Counted from the first letter of the stretch, positions 10,926 to 23,480 are shown. The stretch: 64,000 bases of DNA from Peromyscus leucopus (GCF_004664715.2 NC_051084.1:60321334-60385333), one strand, 5' to 3'. The notes: generated by a model from the sequence alone, not told the origin. Made by a program: numbers and translations.

Positions 10926-13162
10926 ATATTCACAATTATTTATCAAAAGGAAAATAATATTAAAACTTTACTGGTGAAAATATAGAAACTAACAGAGAAT
11001 TGTACTAGAAAAGTCACTGTAGAAGCAATTCTCTTCAATGCACTTCTAAATCACAGTATTTTTCACCTCTGGGCATAGAAATTATAGATAAACATGATTT
11101 CTTATCACCCCAGAGAACTAAGGCAGGCACTAGATAGTGCTCTGGAAAATGCTTGAACTCACCCAACTAAAATCTAAAAGTAATTATCATACAAATAACT
11201 GAGCTATATATTGTCACAAAGCTCTAGGGCATCACTGGTTCATAAAAAGATGTGAACTAATAAGCTGTGTATTGTCTTCCTTAATCTTGAAGGAACTGTG
11301 ATTTAATAAAAACAAAACATGTTTCAGTAAGACTCAAAATCATCTACTTAGAAAGCAATGTGCTGTTACAACTCCTGAGGATACCACATTAAAGTTGTCC
11401 TTTAACACATCCTAAGAATTCCATTCAATACCAAATTAAATTCAAGATGGTTGTGTTAAACTCCTGTTGGCTTGAAACAGTGTACTCAATGTCTTTAAGC
11501 ATGTCCCTTCTAGAGATGTTACTGGTAATTATTAAGGATGCTGTGCCTCTGAAAGTGGGTATTTCCTCTCACATGTCTGTGTTACTTTCCAATCATCTCA
11601 GGTGATAAAATTTTAACTGGAGTTTGATACCAGTGCAGAAGGGGAGAAAGCTGAAGCAAATAAAACAAGAGACCTTAAACAAGGGACAACAGACATCAGG
11701 GGCATGCAGATGTTAGTTTTATGGTTAACCAGTGCGCAGATGTATTTTGAAAATCCCTGGTTAACTGGCAATTCCTCTACTCAAAATTGCAAATAATTAA
11801 AGACATAAACTTAGAAGGGATAATTTCCACTGGGCTCAGGGATTATAAATGTGTATTTTTCATAAGGTTTACTTTTATTTTTTTTCCCATCTATACCACA
11901 TGCTTAAAAACACGACGGGAACTCGAAGGGCATGATTCTGTGTTCTACCCTGTCAATCTTTTGCTCAGACTGATTTCTTGTTTTCACCTGGCCTCCTTTG
12001 ATGTGAAAAGTAACACAAATCTGGCTGCAAAGGGAGATTTATAGACAACAGAAAATTTCAGCAACAATAAATGTTTAATGTTGTTGATGCAGGGTCAGGA
12101 TGGAGAGCTAAGAAGTCTGTGGTTTGTTCGGGTAATATAATCATCTACTCAATAGAGAAGCAGAGCTGATTTAAGCTGATCTTCACATGAAAGTCAAAAT
12201 CACAGACTTTAAATATTTAAGAACAGAACCTACTTTGTGATGGGTTATAAAGGACAGTGCCTTTGGGAAAGGCATAGAGAAAGTGATGTTAAAGGTCATT
12301 TTTTTTTGTAGATGTACAAGTCAGTGCTCACATCTGTACATTTTTTTGTATTTCTCAAGTATGTTCAAACGTGTTTTAGACAAAAAGTATGATATAATCA
12401 CCTTCTAAAGTTTTTGTTATCATTTTAACATGTAGCCAGGTATATTTTGTGGTTAAGCAGAGTAAGGATGAGATCTTTAACACCCCAAAATTTTAGTAAA
12501 AGTTCATGTGTATTTTTTTTCTGTATTACACACTGAAAAGCCCACAAAAGACAGAGTTTTCTTCTATGGCATTTACTGCCAAACCAGGCATCCTATATTG
12601 GAGCAATTACTATCAATTTTAATTTTCCTCTGAAAGATATATAAGTCATCAGAAAATGAAAATCTTTGGGATGAAACAAATACACTATCAGTTATACAAA
12701 TATTTCACAAAATATGCTAGAAATAGGCAAAAATCTAAAATATTAAATCATTGTTTCATTAATTTAATTGGATCTGTGTTAACTTGGTAGGAGACAGCTT
12801 CAACTTATGATGTTGGGTTCTGTAGATACCAAATTGGGTACACTTTTATATCTGATAGTTTCAATATTGCTACTGCAGAACATTGAAAGAAGAACAAGAA
12901 CAGAAAATCTTATTAATATATTTATCTCACTATATTCTCTAACAGATGCATTTAACAGATGTATTGAATTGCCATGGGTCCTAGACTTCACAAGAAATAT
13001 GAAATGCTTAGGCATGTTGTATGCAGAGTTTCAGAACCAAAAGAATTTTTTAAAATATTCTAATTTTTTTAGATGAGATTCTAAGAATCACAACATGAAT
13101 TTATTGACTTAAAACCATTTAGCATTTTAGTAATTATTTCAGCTGGAACAAATGTGCTAATC
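10926..13162. other. Single-copy DNA, about 2.2 kb
   Basis: AT-rich sequence with no recognised young repeat. Open frames (11787-12044, 12807-13076) are short, AT-driven and without splice context or domain-like composition. This is one of the cleaner non-repeat stretches and would suit conservation analysis. Confidence 0.45.
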
Positions 13163-13203
<41 letters not shown>

Positions 13204-13235
13204 CACATACACACATACACACATATGCATGCATC
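13163..13235. repeat. (AC)n microsatellite
   Basis: A pure (AC)20 array to 13202, followed by imperfect CACATA/CATGCA units. Confidence 0.97.
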
Positions 13236-14479
13236 ATTATATACAATCAAAATAGAACAGTAAAATGCATGTTAGAGAAGTATCCATCCCAGGGGTTCAT
13301 GAAATATTTAATATATACCTAAGCAAGAATCTGTATGTAATATAGAAATGTTATAGTTTATTTTTCTGCTTGCAAAATCTTGCTTTTTCTTAACCATCAA
13401 CATTGCCCAGTGCTTCCTAATTACAATTAAATTCTTAATGTTACTCCTTATAGATAGGGCAACATTACCACAAATGGCTTTTGCCAATTCCCCCATCACT
13501 CATTTGTAAACTTTCTATTTTCTGCCCTCCTCCTGTGACTAAATCAAACCTGTGAAGTCCTGCTGTGCAATTCTCCTTCATCTTGTATTGAAAAGTGCTC
13601 TTCCTCCTGCAACCCAACATGCAATTAAAAATCCAAACTGCTAATAAACAGCATGGATTCCTAGGCTGGAAAGCAGACCATCTGTGCAGCAAACACCTGG
13701 GTGTGAAGAGTGAAGCCTTGTACTATTGATTCACAAGTTGAATATAAATGGGAAGGAAGCCTTTGGAATATCATCTCACTCAAATATACTCAAAGATGCT
13801 AATAACCTCCATCCCCACTCTCCCCCCTACAGATGTTGCTTCAGCATCTTTTTAGTTTTTCTTCTCCTTATACCTGTTAAGTTAGGGTTCCCAGAGTTGG
13901 CAAACAGAAGGAGAGGATACCCCATGTCACAAACACACTGAAAATTCTCCCCTTTCCCTGAAATACAGCCAATTGCCTTGCATTTTTGTATACCAGACCT
14001 ACTTGTACACAGATGCATATAAACCCTTTCTAAAAATGATCTGGTCTTTTTATTAGTTAATATGAAACTTTCATACAGTTGAAGAAGAGAGATAATCAAT
14101 CCTGTAAACATGACTTCAAGAACTGACATGGATATTTGCCAGATTTAGTATACTGGGTAGGCCACCAGTAAGCAAACAGTTTAAAGGGGTCTGCTAGCAA
14201 ATACTTCACACTTTGTAACTCACATGCCTCCTATCAAACTCTTCTGTTCTTCCTTGTAGCTTGAGATGGATGTGGCTGTGTTCCAATAAAACATCATTTA
14301 CAAAACAAATGTTAGACTAGATTTGGTCCACAGGTTACAGTCTTTGACCAATGCTACAATTGAATTGGGTTTTAATCACAGTCCTGTGACATTAAATTTG
14401 CTTTACTGGAAAATCAATCCAACCCATAGGATATACCCCAAATCTCCTAATTCGCCAAAATAATATGATTGTTAAAGTA
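13236..14479. other. Single-copy DNA, nothing recognised
   Basis: Several frames of 60-100 codons exist on both strands (for example 13827-14129 minus). None has recognisable motifs or convincing splice signals. Confidence 0.4.
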
Positions 14480-14700
14480 CAGAAGTTCTCAACTTGTGGG
14501 TCGTGACTCCTTTGGGGTTGAAGGACTCTTTCACAGGGGTCACATATCAGATACCCTACATATCGGATACTTACATGATTTATAACAATAGCAAAATTAC
14601 AGTTATGAAGTAGCAATGAAAATAATTTTATGGTTGGGGTCACCACAACACAAGGAACTGTGTTAAAGGGTCACAATATCAGGAAGGTTGAGAACCACTG
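14480..14700 (+). mobile_element. hAT-type nonautonomous DNA transposon (URR1-like)
   Basis: This 221-bp element has degenerate terminal inverted repeats: CAGAAGTTCTCAACTT on the left and AGGTTGAGAACCACTG on the right. The body contains 'GCAAAATTACAGTTATGAAGTAGCAA' and 'TTTTATGGTTGGGGTCACCACAACA', which I recognise from the rodent URR1/Charlie group. It has no transposase. An 8-bp TSD is not visible. Confidence 0.88.
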
Positions 14701-15436
14701 GTATAGGGAATGGAAATCAAACTTTTAAACACTGATATAGAAGGGAGATGAGATTTAATACATGATCATTTTTATGTGAAACAATTTGCACTAATTAAAT
14801 TTAGCACACGAGACTATCACCTAGTTCATGCTACAAAGACATGTTGCCATTTAGCCAAATTATAACTTTAAATAAACAACGGAAATATTTAAAAGCAGAA
14901 ATGGCAATGGGGGTTGGCATTCCAAAGATGGAAAATTTAAACAAGAAAATAACGTTGAAGGGAGCAAGGAAGGAGGCATCCAGTTACACAAGGACAGCTG
15001 AAAGGCAGACAGACGAATAACAGGATATGGCTGGAAGGATAAATAGTGAAAAGGCAAGTCCTTTCCATGACTCACATGGCTGAGCTTCAGGAGGGGATCA
15101 GAGCTGTTTCAAAATGGATACAGGGGAAGTGAATACGGCACACAAGAAGAGGGACAAACAGAGCCAAGGACCAAGGAAGAAATAAGCAGAGTGGTGTCTA
15201 GATCTTTGGCAAGATGCATGGAAAATAGAAGCAGAGAGATTAGTTTTGTTTATGATCACTCGCCAGCAACCACTCGTTTACAATAAAGAGGGTTAAGTCC
15301 AAGACAAGGGGTGTACCTGATGGTGACAGGCAAGGCATTTTTACTGTAAGTGTGGTTTGCTGTCCTCAGGGTTTAGTTTGGTAGGAAGGATACAGGCATA
15401 CATTTAAAATCAATCATGCATGTGACAGCCAATGAT
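14701..15436. other. Single-copy DNA, purine-rich on the plus strand
   Basis: A purine-rich stretch (14900-15250) without a recognised repeat identity. Confidence 0.35.
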
Positions 15437-15458
15437 GTTTTTTTTTTTTTTTTTTTCA
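15437..15458. repeat. Poly(T) run
   Basis: A run of about 20 T without an adjacent recognisable SINE or L1 end. Confidence 0.9.
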
Positions 15459-15884
15459 TCGTTGAAACAAACACTAAATTTGAGACAAATAAAGAGAGGC
15501 AAAGGCAAATTGAGTGGAAGAAATATTTTATTAAAGAAGTTTCTTTTCTCTCTTTCATTGGCATTAAAGCCAGAGAATAAGCCTGATACAAGAGTATCTG
15601 TGGAATCGACTAAAATGAAGTAAAGCATTTACAGTCATTAGATATCCCCATGGCCATAGGAATAGACCACATACACCCAAGACTGGCAAGAAGGAACGAA
15701 TAGTGAATTAAAGTGAAAATGTATTCTGTGAGCAAGCTCAGAATCAATGATGATCCGTTGGAAGAGAAATATAAGAATCAGACTTTGGAAATGATCAATA
15801 GTCTCAGTTAGGTAGAATTTGAGTATTTGCGAGATAAAGTTCTCCCCAAGTTAGAATACAGATTTGGAAGCTGCGGTTGTTTGA
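15459..15884. other. Single-copy DNA
   Basis: Nothing recognised. Confidence 0.35.
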
Positions 15885-16034
15885 ATGAGAATGGCCCCTT
15901 AGGCTCATGTTTGGACACTTGGCACCCATTTGGTGGAACTATGTGGGAAGGATTAATAAATGTATCTTTGTTGGAGGAGGTGTGTCACTGAAGGTGAGCT
16001 TTGAAGTTTCTAAAGCCCATTCCATTCCCAGTTA

Positions 16035-16121
<87 letters not shown>

Positions 16122-16295
16122 CCAACTTACAGATCAAGATTTAAGTTCTCAGCTGTTCCTGCAGGCATGCCTTTGTTTTGACATTATGGGCTCTAACCTT
16201 GTGCAACTGTAAGCCCAAAATTAAATGTTTTCTTTTGTAAGTTGCCATGGTCATGGTGTTTGATCACAGCAATAGAAAAGCAATTAAGCCAGGAG
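15885..16295 (+). mobile_element. LTR-like rodent repeat (MaLR-related?) with a long CT array
   Basis: The 'TGTTTGAATGAGAATGGCCCC' type start, the 'GGAGGAGGTGTGTCACTG' block, the 'AACTGTAAGCCC' plus A/T-rich AATAAA-like segment (about 16222) and the 'CAGCAATAGAAAAGCAATTAAG' end form a well-known dispersed rodent repeat with LTR-like organisation. The CT array in its middle has expanded to 82 bp. Class assignment is uncertain. Confidence 0.7.
16036..16117. repeat. (CT)41 microsatellite
   Basis: A pure homopurine/homopyrimidine array with mirror symmetry, capable of triplex (H-DNA) formation. Confidence 0.98.
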
Positions 16296-16527
16296 CAATA
16301 CTCCAAGATAGGTTTAGCTCCTGTCTGGTTATCATCATGAAAGTGGTAACTGAACTCTCTCCCAGAAGAATTAATACACTGTGATCAAAATAACATAAAA
16401 ACATCTCCAGCTCCTGTGTAATTTATTTTGGCATTTGTCACACTGGAATATATTAGAAAATCTCTATTCTAATGAAGTTATTGCAAATCTTCAAAGGAAA
16501 AAAATGCTTTGGAGGTATAATCACTAA
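16296..16527. other. Single-copy DNA
   Basis: Nothing recognised. Confidence 0.35.
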
Positions 16528-16710
16528 CCTTTGCTGAGCACTTGTTCAGTATGAGGTACTGTGGCGAGTGCTTTGATATAAGTTTTACAGCAATCTGGGG
16601 AAAACACAACTATTGATATCTTTGATTTTATATAGAACACAGGGCCTGGAAAGGTTAAGTAACTTGATAATGAGCACAGTGAATAAGTGGCGGTGCAGAC
16701 ATTCTACTGT
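16528..16710 (+). mobile_element. MIR SINE
   Basis: The order 'TGAGCACTTGTTCAGTATGAGGTACTGTG', 'GTGCTTTGATATAAG', 'GGAAAGGTTAAGTAACTTG', 'AATAAGTGGCGGTGCAGACAT' follows the MIR consensus nearly end to end. This is a mammal-wide element older than placental radiation, which suggests the locus lies in ancient retained DNA. Confidence 0.85.
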
Positions 16711-17809
16711 AAGCTGCCTCATGAGGAAGCCTGAGTCTTGTTTATCTCTGTACGGTAAAGCAGTGTCTCTGTGCTCTTATTAAATGCTAGTTACTAACCA
16801 CTCAAGACAATAAGGTGGCCATCTTTCATGCATGTTTGCACCTGGATTCTGTTGATTAACTGTCCTACACATGTGTGACAAGTACATCCTCCCTCCTTCC
16901 TCCGTCCTTTGCTCCATCCCTTTCTCTCACTCTATCCCTCTCATGGGAAGACATCTAGAAGCCTTTCTTTAGGGATGGTCCTCAAAAGTAATGGGTTGTC
17001 ATATCTGGGAGCTTTGGAAAAAGACATGTCCTCACCTCTAAATTTAGATTTACTATCTCCATATCTTTCCAAGTCCTGCAATATACATCTTGACAAGATT
17101 CCAGGATGAATGTAAACACGTAAAGGCATAAGAAACACTAAGTAAATTTTCTATGACCACCATTTCCTTACACTGGCAGATTCTTAGACCTGTCCCTCAG
17201 CAATCCCCCAAAGCCTGCCAGCATATCTCTAGGGAGCCCATGCTAGAGAGTCACTGACAAACTCATCTTGCTAGAGAAAGTACATGTTAGCTGTAACCAC
17301 AGTTTGAGAATATTTCTTTTTCATAAAATTATGAATTCCCAGGGAGCCTCAGCTCTTCCCACATCCCTGAAGAAACGGAAATGGCATGGAGAGTTTCACC
17401 TGGAACCAGACGTGTTGGGGTATCCAGACACTGCTGAGCTTGCAGTACGCTTTAGTGCCTAGCAAAGCTCATAACTGAGACAAAAAACAAAACAAAGCAA
17501 AAATCCAGCCTAGAACTCAGTTCATTATTAGATGCTGAAACCTGAAACCATGCAAACAGGAAGTGATATATCTGATAGAAATACTCTTAATTCTGGACTG
17601 TCTCAAAAACCATCTTTCCCTGAATTCTTACTGAATATCCAAGTGATTAAATTTAGGTACTGACTTGTGCCAGAATCCTAACCTGCCAAATATCTTTTAA
17701 AATTAAAACATAACTATATTACTTCTCCCTCTTCCCATTCCTCCTTCTAATCCCTCCCATGTCCTTCCTCTCAATCTCTCTCAAATTGATAGCCTCTTTT
17801 TATTGTTGT

Positions 17810-17810
<1 letters not shown>
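16711..17810. other. Single-copy DNA, about 1.1 kb
   Basis: Frames at 16909-17109 (+), 16941-17138 (-) and 17268-17462 (+) are open for 64-66 codons. They show no motif I recognise. No repeat is visible. Confidence 0.4.
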
Positions 17811-17855
<45 letters not shown>

Positions 17856-17889
17856 TACCCACCCACCCCCCGCGCGCGCGCGCGCGCGC

Positions 17890-17937
<48 letters not shown>
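17811..17937. repeat. (AT)n - (CG)10 - (TG)n composite microsatellite
   Basis: (AT)~21 at 17811-17852, then a C-rich spacer. A 67-bp uninterrupted alternating pyrimidine-purine tract follows, 17871-17937: (CG)10, then TGCG, then (TG)n. Confidence 0.98.
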
Positions 17938-17939
<2 letters not shown>

Positions 17940-17954
17940 AAAATAAATAAATAA

Positions 17955-19080
17955 ATATAAACTTCTGAGTCAATTTTTTGTTTGTTTGTGTGTATATGCT
18001 TTCAGGGATGACCACTTAGTATTGGATAACCAATTAGGTGTCTTATCCTTGGAAGGTTAATTCTCTCTCTCTCTCAGTAGTCATGAGTTGGCAGTAGTTC
18101 TTCGTCTAAAGGTGGAACCTTGTGAGAATTCTCCTATTACATTACCATGTTTATTGGTATTGCCATTAATATGGTCTTTTTAAAGCAGCCATTTCTAGAA
18201 GAGAGTGTCTCACAGCAGAAATCTTGGTCTGGTGGCTCTTACAATCACTCTGCCTTCTGTTCTCCAATGTTCTCCAAGCTTTAGGTACAGGAGTTGTGTT
18301 ATAGATGATTCCACTGGGAACTAACTCACATATACCCACACTCCCATGCCCACCCCACATACACATACACAGACAAATATACCTGATCAATTGATCCCCA
18401 CATTATAACCAGTTGTGGTCTTTTGTGAAGGTCTTCATGTTCTGGAAAGACATGTTTGTTGTTGGTTTTGGATTTTGTTGTTTTTAATGAGGGATGAGAA
18501 TTAAACTTATCTGTGGGTTGAGGATAAGAATACAGTTGGGAATTTTGGTAGTTCAAAACGTGGTACAAGGAAGTTCTCCTTTAAGATACATGACCTCACT
18601 AGCCTCAAATAGTAGGGTTCCATGAGTGTTTTCCCTCCTGCTGAATGGATCTTACATCTAATTAGACAGCTGTTGGTTACTTCCAACATAGGAGTACCAC
18701 TATTGCATCTTTAGGAACATCTTGTCGTGCTGCTGGTTAATAGGCATTACAACTGGATAAGACTATTGATTGATTCTTTCCCTTGGTAGCTTACACAGAA
18801 CTTTCTGTTACTGTGGAAGCTGGAACACAGGAAGGAAACTTTCAGGTTAAATCTAGCTTTAATCTTCAGAGCCCTGTGTCCTAACAATGTGTTGTCTTCA
18901 GCAATATCAACTTCAACTTCTGAGCAGCTTCCAAGGGCAATGGTGATATCCTGTGCTGTTTTGAGAGTCCCTTGGACCAAGAACTCAGAGAACTCAGACT
19001 GAGGTTTCTAATGCCCAGCCCTGAGGTTTTCATTAGATAGGCTGTAGCTCTTGCAGGGAGCATTGTTTGCTCAAGGGGCA
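17955..19080 (+). mobile_element. Long noncoding dispersed repeat, probably L1-associated
   Basis: The stretch 18580-18980 is alignable by eye with 27850-28180: 'TCTTCAGCAATA', 'CCTGTGCTGTTTTGAGAGTCCCTTGG' against 'CCTGCACTGCTTTGGGAATCTCTTGG', and more. I recognise both as a rodent repeat of high copy number that often adjoins L1 sequence. Here it is followed at 19085 by L1 ORF2, and at 27830 it runs into an L1-like 3' terminus. Its exact name and class are uncertain. Confidence 0.55.
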
Positions 19081-19084
19081 GTGC

Positions 19085-20472
19085 CCATAACTACAACCAT
19101 CCAATATTTGACAAAGAGATCAAAAACATACACTGGAGAAAAGACAGCGTCTTCAACAAATGGTGCTAGAAAACTGGTGTTCCATATGCAGAACAGGGAA
19201 ACTAGAATCTGTACATATCATATTGCATAAAAATTAACTCCAAGGAGACAAAAAAAACCCTTAATTTGAAACCTAAAATGCTAAAACTGCTAGAAAAAAT
19301 AGGCAGCACCTCTCGAGATACAGGTGTGGGAAAGGGCTTTCTGAAGAGGACTTCATTTAACCAAGAAATAAGGCCACAATTGATAAGAGAAACATCATAA
19401 ACTACACTAAACCTCATACACATAAACTAAAAAGTATCTATATAGCTAAGTAAACAATCAAGAGAGTGAAGGAATCACAGAAATAAGGGGGCAATCTTCA
19501 TCAGCTATACATCTGACAAAAGAATAATATCCAAAATATACCTTTGTATATTGAAGAAATATTCCTTTGTGTCTTGAAAAATGACCCAGTTAAAAATGAG
19601 ATAGGAATCTGAACAGAGAGTTCTCAATAAAGGAAATCAAAACAGCTATAAATGTTTCATAAAATGTTCATCAACCTTAGCAATTAGGGAAATGTAAATT
19701 AAAACACCGGAGATTTGATCTTACCCCACTCAGGATCATTAAAATCAAGAAAACAAATGACAAATGCTAGTGAAGATGTGGAGAAAGGAAAACTTTCATT
19801 CACCATTGTTGAGAATACAAACTGTTGCAGTCACTCTGGGAATCAGTGTGGAGAATCCTCAAAAAGCTAAAAATAAATCTACCATATGATCTACATATAC
19901 CATTCCTTGGCATGTGCTCAAAAGACTTGACATCCTATTCCACAAAGACTTTCTCAGCTCTATTAACTGCTTCTCTATTCATGATAGTTGAGAAATTGAA
20001 ACAACGCAAATGTCCTTCGGTAAATGAAAATGTCCCTCAAAAATACAAAACAATAACAGATGGCTATTCACCTATAAAGAAAAATGAAATAATAAAATCT
20101 GAAGGTAAATGGATATACCTAGAAAAGATCATATTGAGTGAGGTAATCCAGACCCAGAAAGACATGTTCTCTCACTTGTGGTTTCTAGCTCCAAACCCTC
20201 AGATGTGATTATACACCATGGGGTAACTACAGAAACTAAGAAAGTATAAAGGGGCTGGGTTAGGAGCTTGGGGGAGGATACCAGGATACAGTGACAATTA
20301 GAAGGAAATGAAAAAAATAAGGGTGCTCTAAGTGGGAAGAGGTGAGGAAGTTCAATCCAGAAGGAAAAAGAGGGAAGAGGGACAAATAACACCAAGGTTG
20401 TCTGATAAAGCCTCTCAAAGAATTGTATTATTTTATATTTACCTAAAATAATACACATTGCGTATAAATATG
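19085..20472 (+). mobile_element. L1 (Lx-like) end of ORF2 and 3' UTR
   Basis: Starts with the 'CCAATATTTGACAAAGAGATCAAAAACATACACTGGAGAAAAGACAG' region of ORF2 and proceeds to the 3' UTR (20210-20400, purine-rich) and the AT-rich terminus at about 20460. Several stops and frameshifts interrupt ORF2. The (AC)n at 20473 may have grown from its tail. Confidence 0.88.
19825..20208 (+). pseudogene. L1 ORF2 C-terminal remnant, 127 open codons
   Basis: This open stretch corresponds to the last part of the L1 ORF2 polyprotein, after the reverse transcriptase. The tail after the cysteine region includes the typical '...GKWIYLEK..' and '..EVIQTQKD..' blocks. It ends at a stop close to the expected ORF2 end. 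Upstream ORF2 is broken and nothing suggests expression. Confidence 0.75.
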
Positions 20473-20500
20473 TACACACACACACACACACACACACATA
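20473..20500. repeat. (AC)n microsatellite
   Basis: (CA)13 directly after the L1 terminus. Confidence 0.95.
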
Positions 20501-21714
20501 TAAAATTAAATTTATAGGCCACTTGAAAAGTTTTCATGAGAGAATAAATTATACAAAGTATATAAATATAAACTACCAAGACATACAACATCACTAGCTC
20601 TTCACATCATAAGTTGTGTGGCAGCTCTGCCCAAATAGAAGCTTGGGATCAAGTCAAGAACAAGTCTCGGTAAGTAATCTAAGATGAATGCAAGCAAGCT
20701 AAGCTTTACTTCCAGTCACTCAGAACCAGTGACTGTCAGAGATCACGAGCAAATGAAATGGTTAAACTCCATTACTCAAAGTGGTAAGTATTGGTTTATT
20801 TTGCTTTTGAAGTTGATTTTCTTCCATTCCATTCATCTTGCACTGAAGATTGGCCACACCTGTTTCCATCTCTCACTTCCTCCCTGTCTGGCTCTGGATC
20901 TGTCACTCTCTCCTTGGAATTTTACATCTTCCCCCTTCTGATCATGTAACTGATTTCAGATAAGGCCAGTGTTACTTTAGAAGGCTTCAGTCTGGGCAGC
21001 TCACAGCCAAAGATTGATGTCACTTTATGTCCTTGATACAGAGCAAGTGGGAGCTTTTTATTGACAGGCATAACAGGAAAGAAGAGGCCAAACACTAGCG
21101 GCCTTAAGAATAACAGATGCCAAGAGGAAACAAAATTCAGGTAAGTAAGGGCATAATTAATAAAGGAAAACAGAGAGTTAGCTGTTCACAGAGGATAAGG
21201 ATCCCATCCAAAAAACTACAGGACTTTGCAAGATCTAGAGAAATAAGTCCCATTAATTATGATCTGAATATCTAAATTATGGCACCTCTACTTTAGGATC
21301 AAATTAATCACTTCTAAATAAATAGCATAATTATTCTTTAGATATGAATGCACATGTACATATTTGGGGCAGAATGGTCAAAATGTACTTATATCAGTAT
21401 TAAAATAATTTGAGCTAAAATTATTATATTTTTAATATTCAGTTAGCATCAACAAAAATTTTACATAAGCTATGCATTACTTTTCATAAAGCAAAAGTAA
21501 ACAATTTGGCAAGTGAGCAGTACAGAATAAATGGTCCTTAATGTATTTTTCCAAGTTATTTTTGAATCAATAATAGTTGATACTAATAGACACTGTCAAG
21601 TGTGAGGCTGGCTGGTCTTCTGAGCAGCATCAGCCATATAAGTCTTCATTTTTACCCTCCATGTTATTGATTATCAGTATAAATTTATTGCACTTACTTA
21701 TTCTTTTGTGTGTG
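20501..21714. other. Single-copy DNA, about 1.2 kb
   Basis: No recognised repeat. The 85-codon frame at 20684-20941 has no identifiable domain. Confidence 0.4.
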
Positions 21715-21902
21715 CTCATGAATTTATCTTTGTGTGTGCACACACATGTGCAAAGGCCATTGCATGTGTGTAGAGGTCAGAAAACAACTTGCAGAAGTTG
21801 TTTCCCCCCTTCAACCATGTGAGTCTGGGAGATTAAACGCAGGCCATCAGGATTGGCAGTGTGCGTCTTAACCCGCTCAGTCACCTCACTGGTCCTCTGT
21901 TA
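21715..21902 (-). mobile_element. B3 SINE, minus strand
   Basis: Read on the minus strand: a tRNA-like head at the right ('GGTGACTGAGCGGGTTAAGACG' near 21880), then the B3 body ('CTTGCAGAAGTTGTTTCC' in antisense), then a GT/CA-rich tail near 21720. Confidence 0.85.
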
Positions 21903-23297
21903 TTATCCAGGTACTAGCTAAAGATGTCTGATGTCTACATCACACTTAAAAAAAAAAAAGAATCTCCCAAGCAAACACAGTTTAGTGAGCAGTTGGGGAC
22001 ACTGACATATATGAAGTATTTTTTAAAGAGATGATTAACATAAATGTCAGGATAATGTTACTTCTTAAAATAGAGGTAGTAGAATGCAGTAAGGAAAACA
22101 GAATAGTACTTGCGATGTTCTAGATCTGAAACCAGGCAATAGGTGAGTAGTTTATTATTAATCCTCACTTATGTGGTGGTATAGCTATTTCCTCTGAATT
22201 GAAGCATTTCCTTCTTGAAGGAGGCAGGAGGCCCATTAGAGTAAGGGAGCTAGTGAACTTATGAGTTACAGAAAACTCAAAACATGCAGGAGACTCAGGA
22301 AGACCAGAAAATTATGAGATTCATGGGCTGAATCCCTCCTTGTTGTTCTATCAGTAGTTCACAATCCCGGAAAAAGAGGAAGGAACTGGTTCAATGTAAT
22401 TGTCTGCAAGTTGAGCAGATGTGCATCTTTCATGAGTCATTGTTCATGCTGGGGTAGGCTTTTCCATGATGCTGCCTTCGAGCCATCCATGTTCCTGTAA
22501 AGAACTCCTTACATGTGTTTCTCTGGCTGCTCTAGTACACTCAGCAGCGCACCAAGCTGTACTTGGGTGTAATCACTTCTTCAGTCTGCCATCTGGAGAA
22601 GAGATGCCTGTTAATATCTCACCAGGAGAAGTCATACAACATGTATCTTTCATATTTTATATCCATAGCATTTAAATATAAAAGTTTGACATCATCCAAA
22701 ATTTTATTTTTCAACCAAACTAAATAGAATGCAAATTCAGAAAACATCTTAGAGTCACAAAAATTCACATTTAAACAGAAGCTATATGGGGGAAGCAAAG
22801 AAAGGATGTGCCTTAAAACGAATGTTTCCATTGATTTGCCAAGAAATCAGACAAATGACACCAGGCGTTTCTGCTTCATAATAGTTCATGAATGAACATT
22901 TAATTTTTCCAGAAATAATGCATAAGCAATTGTCTTCAGAAAAACTAAATCTTACTTATTGGCCGGGGTATATCTCACTTTTTCTCTTAAATACTTTCAT
23001 GTCTTAACTTCAGTTTATAAGATTCCATCATAGATAGAAGACGCAAATTAAATAAAGGACAAACTACAATTTTGAAAAGTCTTTAGATTGTTTGTTTACT
23101 TGAGATTATAAAAATGGTTATAAATAGTGAAGACTCTTTGAACTGATAGCTTATGAAGATCTGGAAGCAGGAAGCTTAAAGTAATCAAATATAAATAAAT
23201 AATAATAAGGAAATGCTGATTACCTTTATTGATCAGCATGTACTACATATATGTGTTAAGGTATCACATGTACAATTATTGGATGTTAATCAAAATC
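21903..23297. other. Single-copy DNA, about 1.4 kb
   Basis: Contains a short A-run (21948-21959) but no recognised repeat. The 69-codon frame at 22466-22675 has no support. Confidence 0.4.
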
Positions 23298-23327
23298 TTA
23301 AAAAAAAAAAAAAAAAACTATTGTAAT

Positions 23328-23480
23328 TGGAGCCAAGTGTGGCAGTGCACATCTTTAATCCCAACACTTTGGAGACAGGGGTTATTGGATCTCTGTGATT
23401 TTGAGACTAGCTTTGTCTATGTCGTGAGTTTCAGGAAAGCCAGGGCTATGTAGAGAGACCTTCTCTCAGAATAAACAAAC
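23328..23480 (+). mobile_element. B1 SINE
   Basis: Complete but divergent: 'GCCAAGTGTGGCAGTGCACATCTTTAATCCCAACACTTTGGAGACAGG' through 'GCCAGGGCTATGTAGAGAGACC', then an A-rich (AAAC)n tail. An independent A-run of 18 lies just upstream at 23300-23317. Confidence 0.93.

Noticed and set aside
13163..13235. Possible CRISPR-like or satellite array
   Set aside because: A simple AC microsatellite; the genome is a rodent's and no spaced repeat array was seen anywhere.
17871..17890. Possible CpG island
   Set aside because: Only a (CG)10 microsatellite; the surroundings are AT-rich and CpG-poor.
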